Part shown: positions 53,185 to 62,597 of the stretch, one piece after another
Numbering within the stretch: position 1 is the stretch's first letter
Layout of the letters: each line of letters begins with the position of its first letter
Assembly: GCA_937988705.1 (NCBI GenBank)
Contig: CALKIA010000187.1
Span: 1 to 64,000 of the forward strand
From: an uncultured Chloroflexota bacterium
GTDB lineage: Bacteria > Chloroflexota > Anaerolineae > Aggregatilineales > Phototrophicaceae
Direction of reading: 5' to 3'
Length of the DNA stretch: 64,000 nucleotides
The notes under the pieces: model-generated
Database searches by the model: none
Told to the model about the DNA's origin: nothing
The model's input: only the letters and a program-made list of their open reading frames with translations
Program-made: the position numbers and the translations under genes

Positions 53185-54061
53185 GCTGCGCCTCTTTCCC
53201 GGAAGCAGCCATCACCGCCATATACCCTTCTTCCAGTTCAGGATTGACCAGCACACCCCGTCCCCAGGGGTTTTCCGGCGCCACGATGCGCACCTGCAAG
53301 CGTCCGTTCACTGTGCGACTGGCCGTGACCCGATACGCGCTTTCGATCTGCTCATACTCGCGTGGTTCAATGTCAAGCTGCCAGACACGCCCGCTGGCGT
53401 GCTGCATGAGCGTTTCAGGTGTACCACTGAAAATGACCTGTCCGCGATTGAGCACCGCGACGGCGGAGCAACTGGCCTCAATGTCGCCCACGATGTGGGT
53501 CGAGAGCAGCACGGTTCGCTCACCGGACAGGCGAGTGAGAAGATTGCGGAAGCGAATCCGTTCTTCGGGATCAAGTCCGGCGGTAGGTTCATCAACGACG
53601 ATCAGCTGGGGATCACCGAGCAATGCCTGGGCGATCCCTAAACGCTGTTTCATGCCGCCGGAGTAACCACCAACGCGCCGCTTGGCATCTTTTGTCAGGT
53701 TCACTTGCTCCAGCAGTGTTTTGACCTGCTTTTGTCGATCGGCGCGGGCTAAACCCTTCATCATGCCGATGTAATCCAACAGGTCGTAAGCGTTGAGACT
53801 CTTGTAGAAGCCGAAATCTTGCGGGATATAGCCTAGGTTTTTCCTTACAAAGCCCGGGTCACGCATGACATCTACGCCCCCGACCCGCACCTGACCGCTC
53901 GTGACCGGCATAAGGGTCGTTATGACCCGCATCAGTGTCGTTTTGCCCGCGCCATTCGGACCCAAAAGCCCGAACATGCCCCGATTGATGGAGAGTGAAA
54001 CGTCATTTAGTGCGCGGAATTTGCCATAATCTTTTACGAGATCGATGATCTCAATCTTCAT
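53177..54061 (-). CDS. ABC transporter ATPase (operon copy 2, first gene)
   Basis: Identical 294-residue ATPase to the gene at 45727-46611 (Walker A GPNGAGKTT, signature YSGGMKQRLGIAQ). The upstream 5' region, including the TATAAG on the minus strand, is also duplicated (near 54099-54104), so each operon copy has its own promoter region. Confidence 0.88.
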   Translation of the reverse strand: MKIEIIDLVKDYGKFRALNDVSLSINRGMFGLLGPNGAGKTTLMRVITTLMPVTSGQVRVGGVDVMRDPGFVRKNLGYIPQDFGFYKSLNAYDLLDYIGMMKGLARADRQKQVKTLLEQVNLTKDAKRRVGGYSGGMKQRLGIAQALLGDPQLIVVDEPTAGLDPEERIRFRNLLTRLSGERTVLLSTHIVGDIEASCSAVAVLNRGQVIFSGTPETLMQHASGRVWQLDIEPREYEQIESAYRVTASRTVNGRLQVRIVAPENPWGRGVLVNPELEEGYMAVMAASGKEAQHV

Positions 54062-54208
54062 GGTCGAGGCTTTCGGTTATCCACTTTCTTATAGGACGAC
54101 AGGCCACACAAAAAGGTTTAAAATCGGCTGACTACTTCAGGGGCACCGAAAGCTTATCAAACGCAATTGGACACTCAACCATACGGCGAAGCAAGTCGTT
54201 CCTGACTG

Positions 54209-54974
54209 ATGGTCTATCACTTCCTGTTGTGCCTCACCACGCTCATCTTCGACCTGTTTGCGTCCATCCGTCTTGCGCCTGACGAGAAAGACCTGCAGAT
54301 TGCGCTCCACCGACAACAGCTCCGCGTGCTGGAGCGCAAAATCACGAAGAAACCGCGTCTTTCACGTCCTGAGAAGCTGATGCTTTTTGCCCTCACGACC
54401 CATTTGCAGCGACAAACGCAGCGGTGGCAGCAGCGTTTGTGCGAAGCCGTGTTCCTGGTTCAACCCGAAACCGGGCTGAAATGGCATCGGGAGCTGGTGC
54501 GTCGGGAATGGGCTTTTGGGCGATCAAATTATGGAGGACGACCAAAGCTGGACGGCGAGATCGAGGCGCTGATCGTGCGGATTGCGCGAGAGAAACCGCG
54601 CATGGGGTACGACAAAATCCAAGGCGATCTGATGAAGCTGCGTTTCCTCATTCATGACCAGCTTCGATCAGTTTTTCGTCTCAGAAGGCATAGAAATCGT
54701 GTGCACGCCGTTTCGCGCACCGAAAGCCAATGCGTTTGCTGAGCGTTGGATCCGCACTGTTCGCGAAGAATGCCTTGATCGGCTTATCGTGCTTGACCAG
54801 CGGCACCTACATTACGTCCTTACCCAATACATCAGATACTATAATTGTGCCCGCCCGCATCAAGGTATCGAACAACGCACGCCCATCCCGCTGCCGGTTT
54901 CAAACCCGCAAGGGCAGATCGAACGGCGAGACATCTTGCACGGTCTCATCCACGATTACCGCCGCGTCGCTTAG
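54209..54974 (+). pseudogene. Chimeric, deleted rve-type transposase (third copy)
   Basis: The first ~385 bases equal the middle IS copy; after 54594 the sequence changes (KPRMGYDKIQGDLMKL) and a deletion joins it to the end of a related but different transposase. The intact end is in frame 54654-54974: SFDQFFVSEGIEIVCTPFRA, AERWIRTVREECLDRLIVL, CARPHQGIEQRTP, RRDILHGLIHDYRRVA, with the Trp that the other copies have lost. The right end near 54977-55009 (GCGGATAAGGTTTTCGCACC) is of the same type as the element at 38456. Both catalytic Asp regions are missing. Confidence 0.75.
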
Positions 54975-55089
54975 TTCCCCTGCGGATAAGGTTTTCGCAC
55001 CGTATAGGTATTCCTCATCTCACCGAAGTTTCCACAGCTTGCAGAAATTGCCCTCTTGACTCCAACCCCGAATCTGGATATTCTGTCAT

Positions 55090-55115
55090 TTAAGCGCTTA
55101 AGGTGATGCGCTTAA
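55090..55115 (+). promoter_or_regulatory. Probable LacI-type operator upstream of the regulator gene
   Basis: Perfect 12-bp palindrome TTAAGCGCTTAA at 55090-55101 with the central CG typical of LacI-family operators. Its right half GCGCTTAA recurs at 55108-55115. It lies 52 bases before the LacI-type ATG, suggesting autoregulation. I found no second full copy upstream of the binding-protein gene at 56467. Confidence 0.6.
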
Positions 55116-55153
55116 TGAAAATTTGCTGAAATAGTTGTGTATTCAGAGCTCTC

Positions 55154-56182
55154 ATGAAACGACCTACACAAGCCACGGTTGCTCGTCATGCTGGCGTCTC
55201 AGCGGCGACCGTCTCATACGTGCTCAATGGAACCAACAATGGGCGTGTGCAAATCTCTGAAGAAACTCGCCAGCGCGTTTTAGCTGCCGTTGAAGAACTC
55301 GGTTATGAACCAGATGCTCGAGCTCAAGCGTTAGCCTCCGGAAGCACCAAGACTGTCGCAGTCCTCATTCCTGACCTACGGAATCCCCATTTTGGCGAAT
55401 ACGCAACCGGCATTGAGGAAGCAGCTCGTGAGGCAGGCTATCACATCCTTCTTTCCAGCAGCGCCCTGAATGACGAATATGCATTGGACATTCTGAAAGT
55501 CTTGGCGCGGCGTCAAGTGGATGGTTTGATTGTTTCAAGTTCCTTCATCCTCGAATCCGAGGAGGCACGCGCTACGCTGGCTGATATCCTCACCCGTGGT
55601 CTTCCTGTCGTCGGTTTGGGCGAAAACTATGGTGTAGACACGGTTTCAGCTCCCTATGACGCGGCGACGAAAGAAGCAATCACCTATTTGTTGTCACTTG
55701 GACATCGTCGTCTTGGGTTGGTTTATGGGACAGGGGGGCATGAGCTTGGTCTCGACCGTTTACAACCATTCCAGGACGGTTTGCAGGCTGGGGGGATTTC
55801 TTTCGACTCTGACCTCATTGTTGAATGCGGTCCCACTATCAAAGATGGTTATCAAGCGGCTACCCGCCTCCTCGAACTTGCATCGCGGCCCACAGCCATT
55901 ATTGCCATCAATGATCTGCTAGCAATTGGCACCATTCGCGCCGCGGTTGATCTTGGTTTGCACGTTCCCAATGACCTGTCTGTCATGAGCTACGACGACA
56001 TCCCGATGGCGGATTATTTGGTTCCACGCCTGACAACGGTGACGAAAGATGCCCTTAACCTTGGGCGCAAAGCGTTTGAAGTTTTGCTTGCACGACTTCA
56101 AAACCCGGATCTTCCGCAACAACATGTCCATTGCCCGGTACGGCTCATTATTCGCGAGTCGACTGGGGCAGTACCTGCGTGA
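55154..56182 (+). CDS. LacI-family transcriptional regulator
   Basis: A 342-residue repressor. The N-terminal helix-turn-helix with hinge (TQATVARHAGVSAATVSYVL, RQRVLAAVEELGYEPDARAQ) is followed by a periplasmic-binding-protein-like sensor (VAVLIPDLRNPHFGEYATGI, IIAINDLLAIGTIRAAVDLG, DLSVMSYDDIPMADYLVPRL). It should sense a sugar and control the downstream transporter and glycosidase genes. ATG 55154 has no strong ribosome-binding site. It starts just after the IS-rich region and is followed by a 284-base gap in which no second operator was recognised. Confidence 0.92.
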   Translation: MKRPTQATVARHAGVSAATVSYVLNGTNNGRVQISEETRQRVLAAVEELGYEPDARAQALASGSTKTVAVLIPDLRNPHFGEYATGIEEAAREAGYHILLSSSALNDEYALDILKVLARRQVDGLIVSSSFILESEEARATLADILTRGLPVVGLGENYGVDTVSAPYDAATKEAITYLLSLGHRRLGLVYGTGGHELGLDRLQPFQDGLQAGGISFDSDLIVECGPTIKDGYQAATRLLELASRPTAIIAINDLLAIGTIRAAVDLGLHVPNDLSVMSYDDIPMADYLVPRLTTVTKDALNLGRKAFEVLLARLQNPDLPQQHVHCPVRLIIRESTGAVPA

Positions 56183-56466
56183 TAGTTGCCCATCAAACAG
56201 CCTTCAGATTCTGACCAATCGGGGTTGAAAAAGTGGGAGTGGGACTGACTGTAGAAAATTCGGTTCATACCCACTACACATACCAGAGGTCTGGCATCCG
56301 TAGTTTCAGACCTGACACGTTACCTTCAGCGAGCTGAACCCGCTGCCCGCAGGATATCCGGCTCTAATTTGAAAGGAGACACTGCCTATAGTCTTAAAGA
56401 TATGAACCGCATCTCCATTATAGCTGGCAAACTGCAATCACCAACCGAAGTATAGGGAGATTTAAA

Positions 56467-57738
56467 GTGGCAGTAAAAATTATGCGTGTTCTGTCCGTGG
56501 TGGCGCTCGTCGTCATGGCATTTTCGATGGTCCAAGCACAGGATGAGCCGGTTACGCTAACTGTTTGGTATCTGTCAGTGGATCCCCAGCCCTTTATCGA
56601 CGTCTTCCAGCGCTGGGCAGACCAGAGCGGTAACCAAGTCGAACTCATCAGTATTCCAGCTAGCGGCTTCGAAAATCAATTCTTGACGCGGTGGACGGCA
56701 GGTGAGCGACCAGACATCCTAGAGTATCACGGTAGTCAACGAGATGTGCTGCAGTTGGGGCCTGAGGAAAACCTCCTTGACCTCACTGATCTGGGTTTCG
56801 CGGAACGCGCCCCGAACCTCTACCCGGCTCTCGGAACCTATAATGGTCGTGTCTACAATGCGATCACTTCCTTCCCGCAGGTGTTCGGCCTGTACTACAA
56901 CAAGCAGGTCCTTGCTGATGCAGGGCTTGAAGTACCGCAGACCTTCGATGATCTCTTTGCAATCTGCGAGACTCTTAAGGAAGTAGCGCCCGGCGTTGTC
57001 CCGATTTGGGAAAATGGCGGCTCAGGCTGGCCTCCTCAAATCCTCCCTGTCATGTATCAGACAGACCGGAACGATTCCTTCGACCAGGCTGTTCTCGATA
57101 GAGAAACAACGGTCGATGCTCCCGATTCGCCATACTTGGCATCTCTACAGGTCTACGCTGAACTGCAACAGAACGGTTGCTTCAACGAGGATATCACGAC
57201 GGCGATTTTCGAGACTGGCATCACCGAAGTTGCTGAAGGTAGAGCCGCGATGATTGCGCTCCCGCCCTTTGTCGACATGTGGAATGAACGGTTTGGCGGT
57301 GATACGGCGCTAACCGATAGCACGATTGGCTTTGCCTATCCCTCGTCGACGGAACCGCGCGCATGGTGGATACCCAGCCCCACTGGCACGTACTATGGCG
57401 TAAAGTCTGGTGACCCAGCCCGTGAGGCAGCGGTCCTAGACTTCATCCGCTACGCGACAGGTGAGGGATATCAGCAGACGATTGATGAGTCACAGACTTT
57501 CCCCGTCTTCGAAGGTTTCGAAAACCCAGCTAACGCTCAGGAGCTTACGCTGTCACTCAAAGAGGCGTTTGACAATAACAGCCGTGCCCCGAACCTATTC
57601 CCCGGCGGAATCCAGTTCGATCGCATCATGAACCAACTGCTCAGCGGGCAGTTAACACCAGAGGCGGCAGCACAGTTGTACCAATTGCAGCTCGAACAAG
57701 GCGCAATAGCTGCAGGTTTCCCCGGTTGGGGCGAATAA
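56467..57738 (+). CDS. Sugar ABC transporter substrate-binding protein
   Basis: Family 1 extracellular solute-binding protein, 423 residues, starting at GTG 56467 with AGGGAG 6-7 bases upstream. Signal peptide MRVLSVVALVVMAFSMVQAQ; no lipobox. Family segments: VFQRWADQSGNQVELISIPA, RPDILEYHGSQRDVLQLG, AITSFPQVFGLYYNKQVLAD, and DFIRYATGEGYQQTIDESQT. It probably binds a rhamnose-containing or related oligosaccharide, judged by the GH78 gene downstream. It is the first transporter gene after the LacI regulator and is followed by a strong hairpin before the permeases. Confidence 0.9.
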   Translation: MAVKIMRVLSVVALVVMAFSMVQAQDEPVTLTVWYLSVDPQPFIDVFQRWADQSGNQVELISIPASGFENQFLTRWTAGERPDILEYHGSQRDVLQLGPEENLLDLTDLGFAERAPNLYPALGTYNGRVYNAITSFPQVFGLYYNKQVLADAGLEVPQTFDDLFAICETLKEVAPGVVPIWENGGSGWPPQILPVMYQTDRNDSFDQAVLDRETTVDAPDSPYLASLQVYAELQQNGCFNEDITTAIFETGITEVAEGRAAMIALPPFVDMWNERFGGDTALTDSTIGFAYPSSTEPRAWWIPSPTGTYYGVKSGDPAREAAVLDFIRYATGEGYQQTIDESQTFPVFEGFENPANAQELTLSLKEAFDNNSRAPNLFPGGIQFDRIMNQLLSGQLTPEAAAQLYQLQLEQGAIAAGFPGWGE

Positions 57739-57783
57739 CTAGATGACTCGATAGCACAATAAGTGCTTGTCGACCAATATCTG

Positions 57784-57820
57784 GATGCCAGAGACGTGCA
57801 TCAGGTGCGCCTCTGGCATC
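57784..57820 (+). promoter_or_regulatory. Hairpin between binding-protein and permease genes
   Basis: GATGCCAGAG (57784-57793) pairs perfectly with CTCTGGCATC (57811-57820) around 17 bases. No T-run follows. Position and type match the hairpin at 23876-23904 in the other sugar operon, consistent with mRNA stabilisation or partial termination after the binding-protein gene. Confidence 0.7.
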
Positions 57821-57862
57821 TTAAGCAACAAATATTGATACATAACCTACGGGTAACAAGTC

Positions 57863-58795
57863 ATGATCAAACGGCGATATTTAGAACCAGCAAAGACTGA
57901 GCGAGTTCGATTTCTCCTATTAGGGCGGAGTTGGAGTCCGAGTGGCAACTGGTGGCCATTCGCACTCCCAACTATTGCCCTAGTTGGTCTATTCTTTGTC
58001 GTTCCATTTGTTCTCAATTTTCCGCTGGCTTTCACAAACTGGACCAGCTACAGCAGTACGATTAAGTTCAATGGACTTGATAACTTCCAAGTGCTTATCA
58101 GGCAGAATATTCTGTTTGAATCCATTCGTATCACCGTATCTTACGCGGTGATCGCCATGGTAGTACAGAATGTCGTCAGCTTGCTCCTCGCTCTGGCATT
58201 GGAACGCACAAATCTCATCAATTCCATCTTTCGATCCATACTTTTCATCCCTGTGTTGATCTCGTCTGTCGCTGCGGGTTTCATCTGGTATGCCATGCTC
58301 AGCCCACATGGCCCTATCAATCAACTCATTGGCATCGTCGTCCCGGGCTTTGATTATGCCTGGTTCGGTGATCGTACAACTGCCCTTTACACAGTGGCTT
58401 TCACAGATGCCTGGAAGTGGAGCGGTATCGCCACGCTTGTCTACATCGCCGGCCTAAACTCCATACCCCAGGAGATCATCGAAGCGGCAACGATCGACGG
58501 TGCTTCTGCATGGCAGAGGTTGCTGAGAATTCGACTTCCACTGCTAGCGCCCGCATTTACCTTCACCATCGTGACAACGCTTCTCGGAGCCATCAGCGCC
58601 TATGATATTCCGGCATCAACAACCCGTGGCGGCCCGGGAACCTCGACGATGGTGCTAAATCTCGCCATGCAACAGCAGTGGACTGCCGGTTTTTTTGGAA
58701 CCGGGAGCGCGTTGAGCCTCGTCGTTACGTTGATCGTAGTGTTCACTGCCATTCCGCTAGTTACCTATCTCCGTAGACGTGAGGTTTCATTCTGA
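57863..58795 (+). CDS. Sugar ABC transporter permease, MalF type
   Basis: A 310-residue permease with six helices (FALPTIALVGLFFVVPFVLN, IAMVVQNVVSLLLALALERT, FRSILFIPVLISSVAAGFIW) and the EAA-type loop IEAATIDGASAWQRLLRIRL near residue 210 for ATPase contact. Its TGA overlaps the next ATG (TGATG), so the two permeases are coupled. No ATPase gene lies in the locus. Confidence 0.9.
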   Translation: MIKRRYLEPAKTERVRFLLLGRSWSPSGNWWPFALPTIALVGLFFVVPFVLNFPLAFTNWTSYSSTIKFNGLDNFQVLIRQNILFESIRITVSYAVIAMVVQNVVSLLLALALERTNLINSIFRSILFIPVLISSVAAGFIWYAMLSPHGPINQLIGIVVPGFDYAWFGDRTTALYTVAFTDAWKWSGIATLVYIAGLNSIPQEIIEAATIDGASAWQRLLRIRLPLLAPAFTFTIVTTLLGAISAYDIPASTTRGGPGTSTMVLNLAMQQQWTAGFFGTGSALSLVVTLIVVFTAIPLVTYLRRREVSF

Positions 58796-59646
58796 TGGCA
58801 CCAAGAAGCTCCCGTCCAAGCATCATCGTGACAGTCAAATATACAGCGTTGGCACTCTTTGCCCTTCTATGGGTAATTCTGCCCTTGTGGTTACTGGTCG
58901 TCAATTCATTCAAGCCGCTCTCGGAAGCGGGGAGTCTGTCGATTAGCTTGCCGCAAACTTGGCAAATCATAGAGAACTATACAACGGTTATTGAACGTGG
59001 AAACTTTCTCAGGGGGTTGGGAAACAGCCTTGTGATCGCGGCTCCAACGATTATAACCGTGCTTCTACTAGGGGCTGCCGCAGCGTGGGCTTATGCACGA
59101 TCAAAGTCCACACTACTCAAGGTGACCTACTATGTAGCAACGCTGACACTTCTGCTGCCGCCAGCTTTGCTGCCGACGATCTTTCTACTCAAGAATTTAG
59201 GAATCGATGGGACTCGCATCGGTTATTTGCTCGTCACAATTGGTACCCGTTTGGGGGGGATGGTTTTCCTGACCACAGGGTTTATCCGCAGCTTGCCCAT
59301 CGATTTTGAGGAAGCCGCATCGATTGATGGTGCTTCGAAGATACAAATCTTCATTCGAATCATACTGCCGCTAGTCGCCCCCATTCTGTTCGTAAACGCG
59401 ATCCTGCTGATGATCGGCGTGTGGAATGAGTTCTTCTTCGCTTCATTCCTCATGCCCCGTAACGAGCTTATGACTCTGCCGCTTGCTCTCTATCGTTTTT
59501 CGCAAACAGGGGCAACTTTCTCAGCACAAAACTGGCACTTAATCTTTGCACATGTGGTTCTGACGAGCCTGCCCTTACTCCTTATCTACGTTTTCGGGCA
59601 GCGCCGGATCATTTCGAGCCTTGCTGCAAGTGGTGTCAAAGGCTAA
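58795..59646 (+). CDS. Sugar ABC transporter permease, MalG type
   Basis: A 283-residue permease with six helices (ALALFALLWVILPLWLLVVN, YYVATLTLLLPPALLPTIFL) and the EAA-type loop FEEAASIDGASKIQIFIRII. It ends in the common SGVKG. It pairs with the preceding gene product. The GH78 gene begins 89 bases downstream. Confidence 0.9.
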   Translation: MAPRSSRPSIIVTVKYTALALFALLWVILPLWLLVVNSFKPLSEAGSLSISLPQTWQIIENYTTVIERGNFLRGLGNSLVIAAPTIITVLLLGAAAAWAYARSKSTLLKVTYYVATLTLLLPPALLPTIFLLKNLGIDGTRIGYLLVTIGTRLGGMVFLTTGFIRSLPIDFEEAASIDGASKIQIFIRIILPLVAPILFVNAILLMIGVWNEFFFASFLMPRNELMTLPLALYRFSQTGATFSAQNWHLIFAHVVLTSLPLLLIYVFGQRRIISSLAASGVKG

Positions 59647-59735
59647 GTCCAACTGTCGTTTCAATCAGGGAAATAACTTACCCAGCATGATGAGAGTCGG
59701 CTGGCGCTAGATTGAATTTGCATAGAGAGAAGTTC

Positions 59736-62558
59736 ATGTCACCAACCTTTGAAATCAAAATCAGACATCTGCGCGCGGAGCACCTGCGCGAAACGCTCGG
59801 AATCGGGGCGGACAAACCCCGTTTATCATGGCGCATTGAGACTCCTCTGCAAAACTGGACTCAGGCGGGGTATGAGCTTGAATGTCAGCGCGCCGACGGT
59901 CAGCAGCTAACCGGACGGATTGAGTCCAATCAGTCGGTACTGGTCAATTGGGGGTTTGAGCCGCTCGCTTCCCGCGAACGGGTGAGTGTTCGTGTGCGTG
60001 TCTGGGGAAAAGACGGCAGCGAATCGGCGTGGAGTGAACCGCTGACTCTCGAAACCGGACTGCTTGAAACCGCGGATTGGAGTGCGCAGTTCATCTCGCC
60101 CGATTGGAGCGAAGACACCGAACAGTCCAACCCGGCCCCCTACTTGCGCCGCGAGTTCGAGGTGCGCACGAATGTACAGTCGGCGCGGTTGTATAGCACG
60201 GCACTCGGCGTGTACGAAGCGCAGATCAACGGTGTGCGGGTTGGCGATCACATCCTTGCGCCCGGTTGGACGGTCTACGATCAGCGTCTGCGGTATCAAA
60301 CCTTCGATGTGACCGCACTGCTGCATGAGGGCCGCAATGCCCTTGGCGCGATCCTCGGTGACGGTTGGTATCGCGGACGGCTCGGCTTCGGCGGCGGCCA
60401 GCGCAATATCTGGGGCGATCGGCTGGCGCTGCTCGCGCAGCTGGAAATCGAGTACGCGGACGGGACAAGCGAACGCATTTTCACCGACGAGCATTGGCGT
60501 GCGGCGACAGGCGCTATCCTCACGAACAGTCTTTATGACGGGGAAACCTATGATGCTCGTCTGGAGCGGATTGGCTGGTCACAACCGAACTATGACGATA
60601 CTGATTGGAGTGGCGTTCGCCAGCTCGAGCGCGACTTGAGCACTCTGGAAGCGACCATTAGTCCGCCCGTGCGTCGGATGGAACAAATTGCGCCAGTAGC
60701 GATCACGCAGTCGCCAAGTGGAAAGACTCTGGTGGATTTTGGGCAAAATCTGGTGGGTTGGCTGACCATTACCGTACAGGGCACAGCCGGACAGATGATC
60801 ACGCTGCGGCATGCCGAAGTGCTGGAAAACGGTGAACTGAGCAGTCGTCCGCTCCGTGTCGCCGAAGCGACGGATCGCTACATCCTGCGCGGTGAAGGTG
60901 TCGAAACATGGGAACCTCGCTTCACCTTTCACGGCTTCCGCTACGTCGAAGTCACTGGTTGGACAGGAGAACTAAGTCCTGCTGACATCTGCGCGGTCGT
61001 GATCCACTCTGATTTGGAGCGCACAGGTTGGTTCGAATGCTCCGACCCGCTGCTCAACCAACTGCACAAAAATGTGGTGTGGGGGATGCGCGGTAACTTT
61101 ATCGATGTACCCACCGACTGTCCACAGCGTGATGAGCGTCTTGGTTGGACAGGCGATACTCAAGTTTTCGCCCCCACTGCTAGCTTTTTGTATGACGTGA
61201 GCGGTTTTCTACAATCCTGGCTCATTGATCTCGCCCTTGAACAGCGCAAAGCGGGCGGCGTGGTCGCCCATGTCGTCCCCAATCCCTTTCCTACGCCGAT
61301 AGGGGCTGCTGCCTGGGGTGACGCGGCAACCATCGTTCCATGGGTACTTTACCAACGCTTTGGTGATCTCGGCATTCTGCGCGACCAGTTTGAGAGTATG
61401 CGCGCGTGGGTTGATCACGTGGCTTCCGTTGCCAGTGCCACGCGACTGTGGGACAAAAGCTTTCAATTTGGCGACTGGCTCGACCCGGCAGCACCACCAG
61501 ACAAGCCCGGTCAGGCGCGCACCGACAAAGCCATCGTTGCCACCGCCTATTTCGCCCGATCGGCGGAATTAGTCGCTCGTGCTGCTGAATTGTTGGGATG
61601 TACTGATGAACAACGGCGCTATCAGGCACTTGCCGATGAAATCCGGACAGCATTTGCCAAGGAATATGTGACCCCCTTAGGTCGCATCATGAGTGACGCC
61701 GAAACTGCCTACGCACTGGCGCTGGAATTCGACTTGCTGCCTACTATCGAACAGCGGCAGCATGCCGGGAATCGCCTCATGCAGCTCGTCCGTGCCAGCG
61801 GTTATCACATTCGCACCGGGTTCGTCGGTACGCCCTTGATCTGTGATGCGTTGTGCCGCAGCGGACACACCACTGCTGCCTATCGCCTGCTGGTGCAGCA
61901 GGACTGCCCCTCGTGGTTGTACCCGGTGACGATGGGCGCGACGACGATCTGGGAGCGGTGGGACAGTATGTTACCCGACGGCTCGATCAACCCCGGTGAA
62001 ATGACTTCATTCAATCATTATGCGCTCGGCGCAGTCGCCGATTGGATGCACCGCACCATCGCTGGCATTGCACCCGCTGAACCCGGCTACCGTCGCATTA
62101 CCATTCGCCCCTATCCGGGCGGCGGCTTGACCTCTGCTCACGCCCGTCACCTGACACCGTTTGGGCGCGTCGAGTGCCGGTGGGAGCTGAAAAACGATCA
62201 ATTCGATTTGCACATCGTCGTACCACCAAACACGACTGCACAGGTCACACTACCGGGGAACGACTCCGCCGCTATCGAAGTCGGTTCAGGCACGTGGCAG
62301 TGGTCGGTGCTGTTTGCAGCGGATGCCCATACGCCCTTCACTCTGGATGCTTACATTGGTGATGTAGCCAGCGACAAAGTGTGCTTCGACACCCTCGTGA
62401 TAAAGCTGACCGAGATGGATGCGCCCGCCATGCTGCTGAGTGTACTCAACAACGACCGCGGCTTCACCCTGCGCGAAGCTGTCGCCTTGTTGGACGACTC
62501 CGAGTACTGGAAGCAAGTCGTCAATGATGTGTTAGCGGATCTAGACGAGCGCAACTAA
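59736..62558 (+). CDS. GH78 alpha-L-rhamnosidase
   Basis: A 940-residue inverting glycosidase that removes terminal alpha-L-rhamnose. N-terminal beta domains (ADKPRLSWRIET, YLRREFEVRTNVQSARLYST, GDGWYRGRLGFGG) precede the (alpha/alpha)6 catalytic barrel with the diagnostic IDVPTDCPQRDERLGWTGD, which holds the general-acid region, and later WERWDSMLPDGSINPG and FNHYALGAVADWMHRTI. There is no signal peptide, so it works on imported oligosaccharides. The frame is open from TTG 59712; ATG 59736 with a purine-rich AGAGAGAAG upstream is preferred. The extra C-terminal helix region (LREAVALLDDSEYWKQVVN) is not part of the usual core. Confidence 0.92.
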   Translation: MSPTFEIKIRHLRAEHLRETLGIGADKPRLSWRIETPLQNWTQAGYELECQRADGQQLTGRIESNQSVLVNWGFEPLASRERVSVRVRVWGKDGSESAWSEPLTLETGLLETADWSAQFISPDWSEDTEQSNPAPYLRREFEVRTNVQSARLYSTALGVYEAQINGVRVGDHILAPGWTVYDQRLRYQTFDVTALLHEGRNALGAILGDGWYRGRLGFGGGQRNIWGDRLALLAQLEIEYADGTSERIFTDEHWRAATGAILTNSLYDGETYDARLERIGWSQPNYDDTDWSGVRQLERDLSTLEATISPPVRRMEQIAPVAITQSPSGKTLVDFGQNLVGWLTITVQGTAGQMITLRHAEVLENGELSSRPLRVAEATDRYILRGEGVETWEPRFTFHGFRYVEVTGWTGELSPADICAVVIHSDLERTGWFECSDPLLNQLHKNVVWGMRGNFIDVPTDCPQRDERLGWTGDTQVFAPTASFLYDVSGFLQSWLIDLALEQRKAGGVVAHVVPNPFPTPIGAAAWGDAATIVPWVLYQRFGDLGILRDQFESMRAWVDHVASVASATRLWDKSFQFGDWLDPAAPPDKPGQARTDKAIVATAYFARSAELVARAAELLGCTDEQRRYQALADEIRTAFAKEYVTPLGRIMSDAETAYALALEFDLLPTIEQRQHAGNRLMQLVRASGYHIRTGFVGTPLICDALCRSGHTTAAYRLLVQQDCPSWLYPVTMGATTIWERWDSMLPDGSINPGEMTSFNHYALGAVADWMHRTIAGIAPAEPGYRRITIRPYPGGGLTSAHARHLTPFGRVECRWELKNDQFDLHIVVPPNTTAQVTLPGNDSAAIEVGSGTWQWSVLFAADAHTPFTLDAYIGDVASDKVCFDTLVIKLTEMDAPAMLLSVLNNDRGFTLREAVALLDDSEYWKQVVNDVLADLDERN

Positions 62559-62597
62559 CCTGCAAACCTTTGCCAGTCCTTGAAAGGAAATCTCCTA

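Larger units (their letters stand above)
47270..54594. repeat. 7,325-bp tandem duplication, right copy
   Basis: Direct repeat of 39820-47144 (offset 7450). It ends inside the third IS copy, where the sequences diverge from position 54595. The non-coding stretch 47878-48277 is the duplicate of 40428-40827. Confidence 0.93.

Noticed and set aside
39198..54974. The ABC operon with flanking IS copies as an active composite transposon
   Set aside because: All transposase copies carry lesions, the middle copy lacks a left inverted end, and no target-site duplication was seen.
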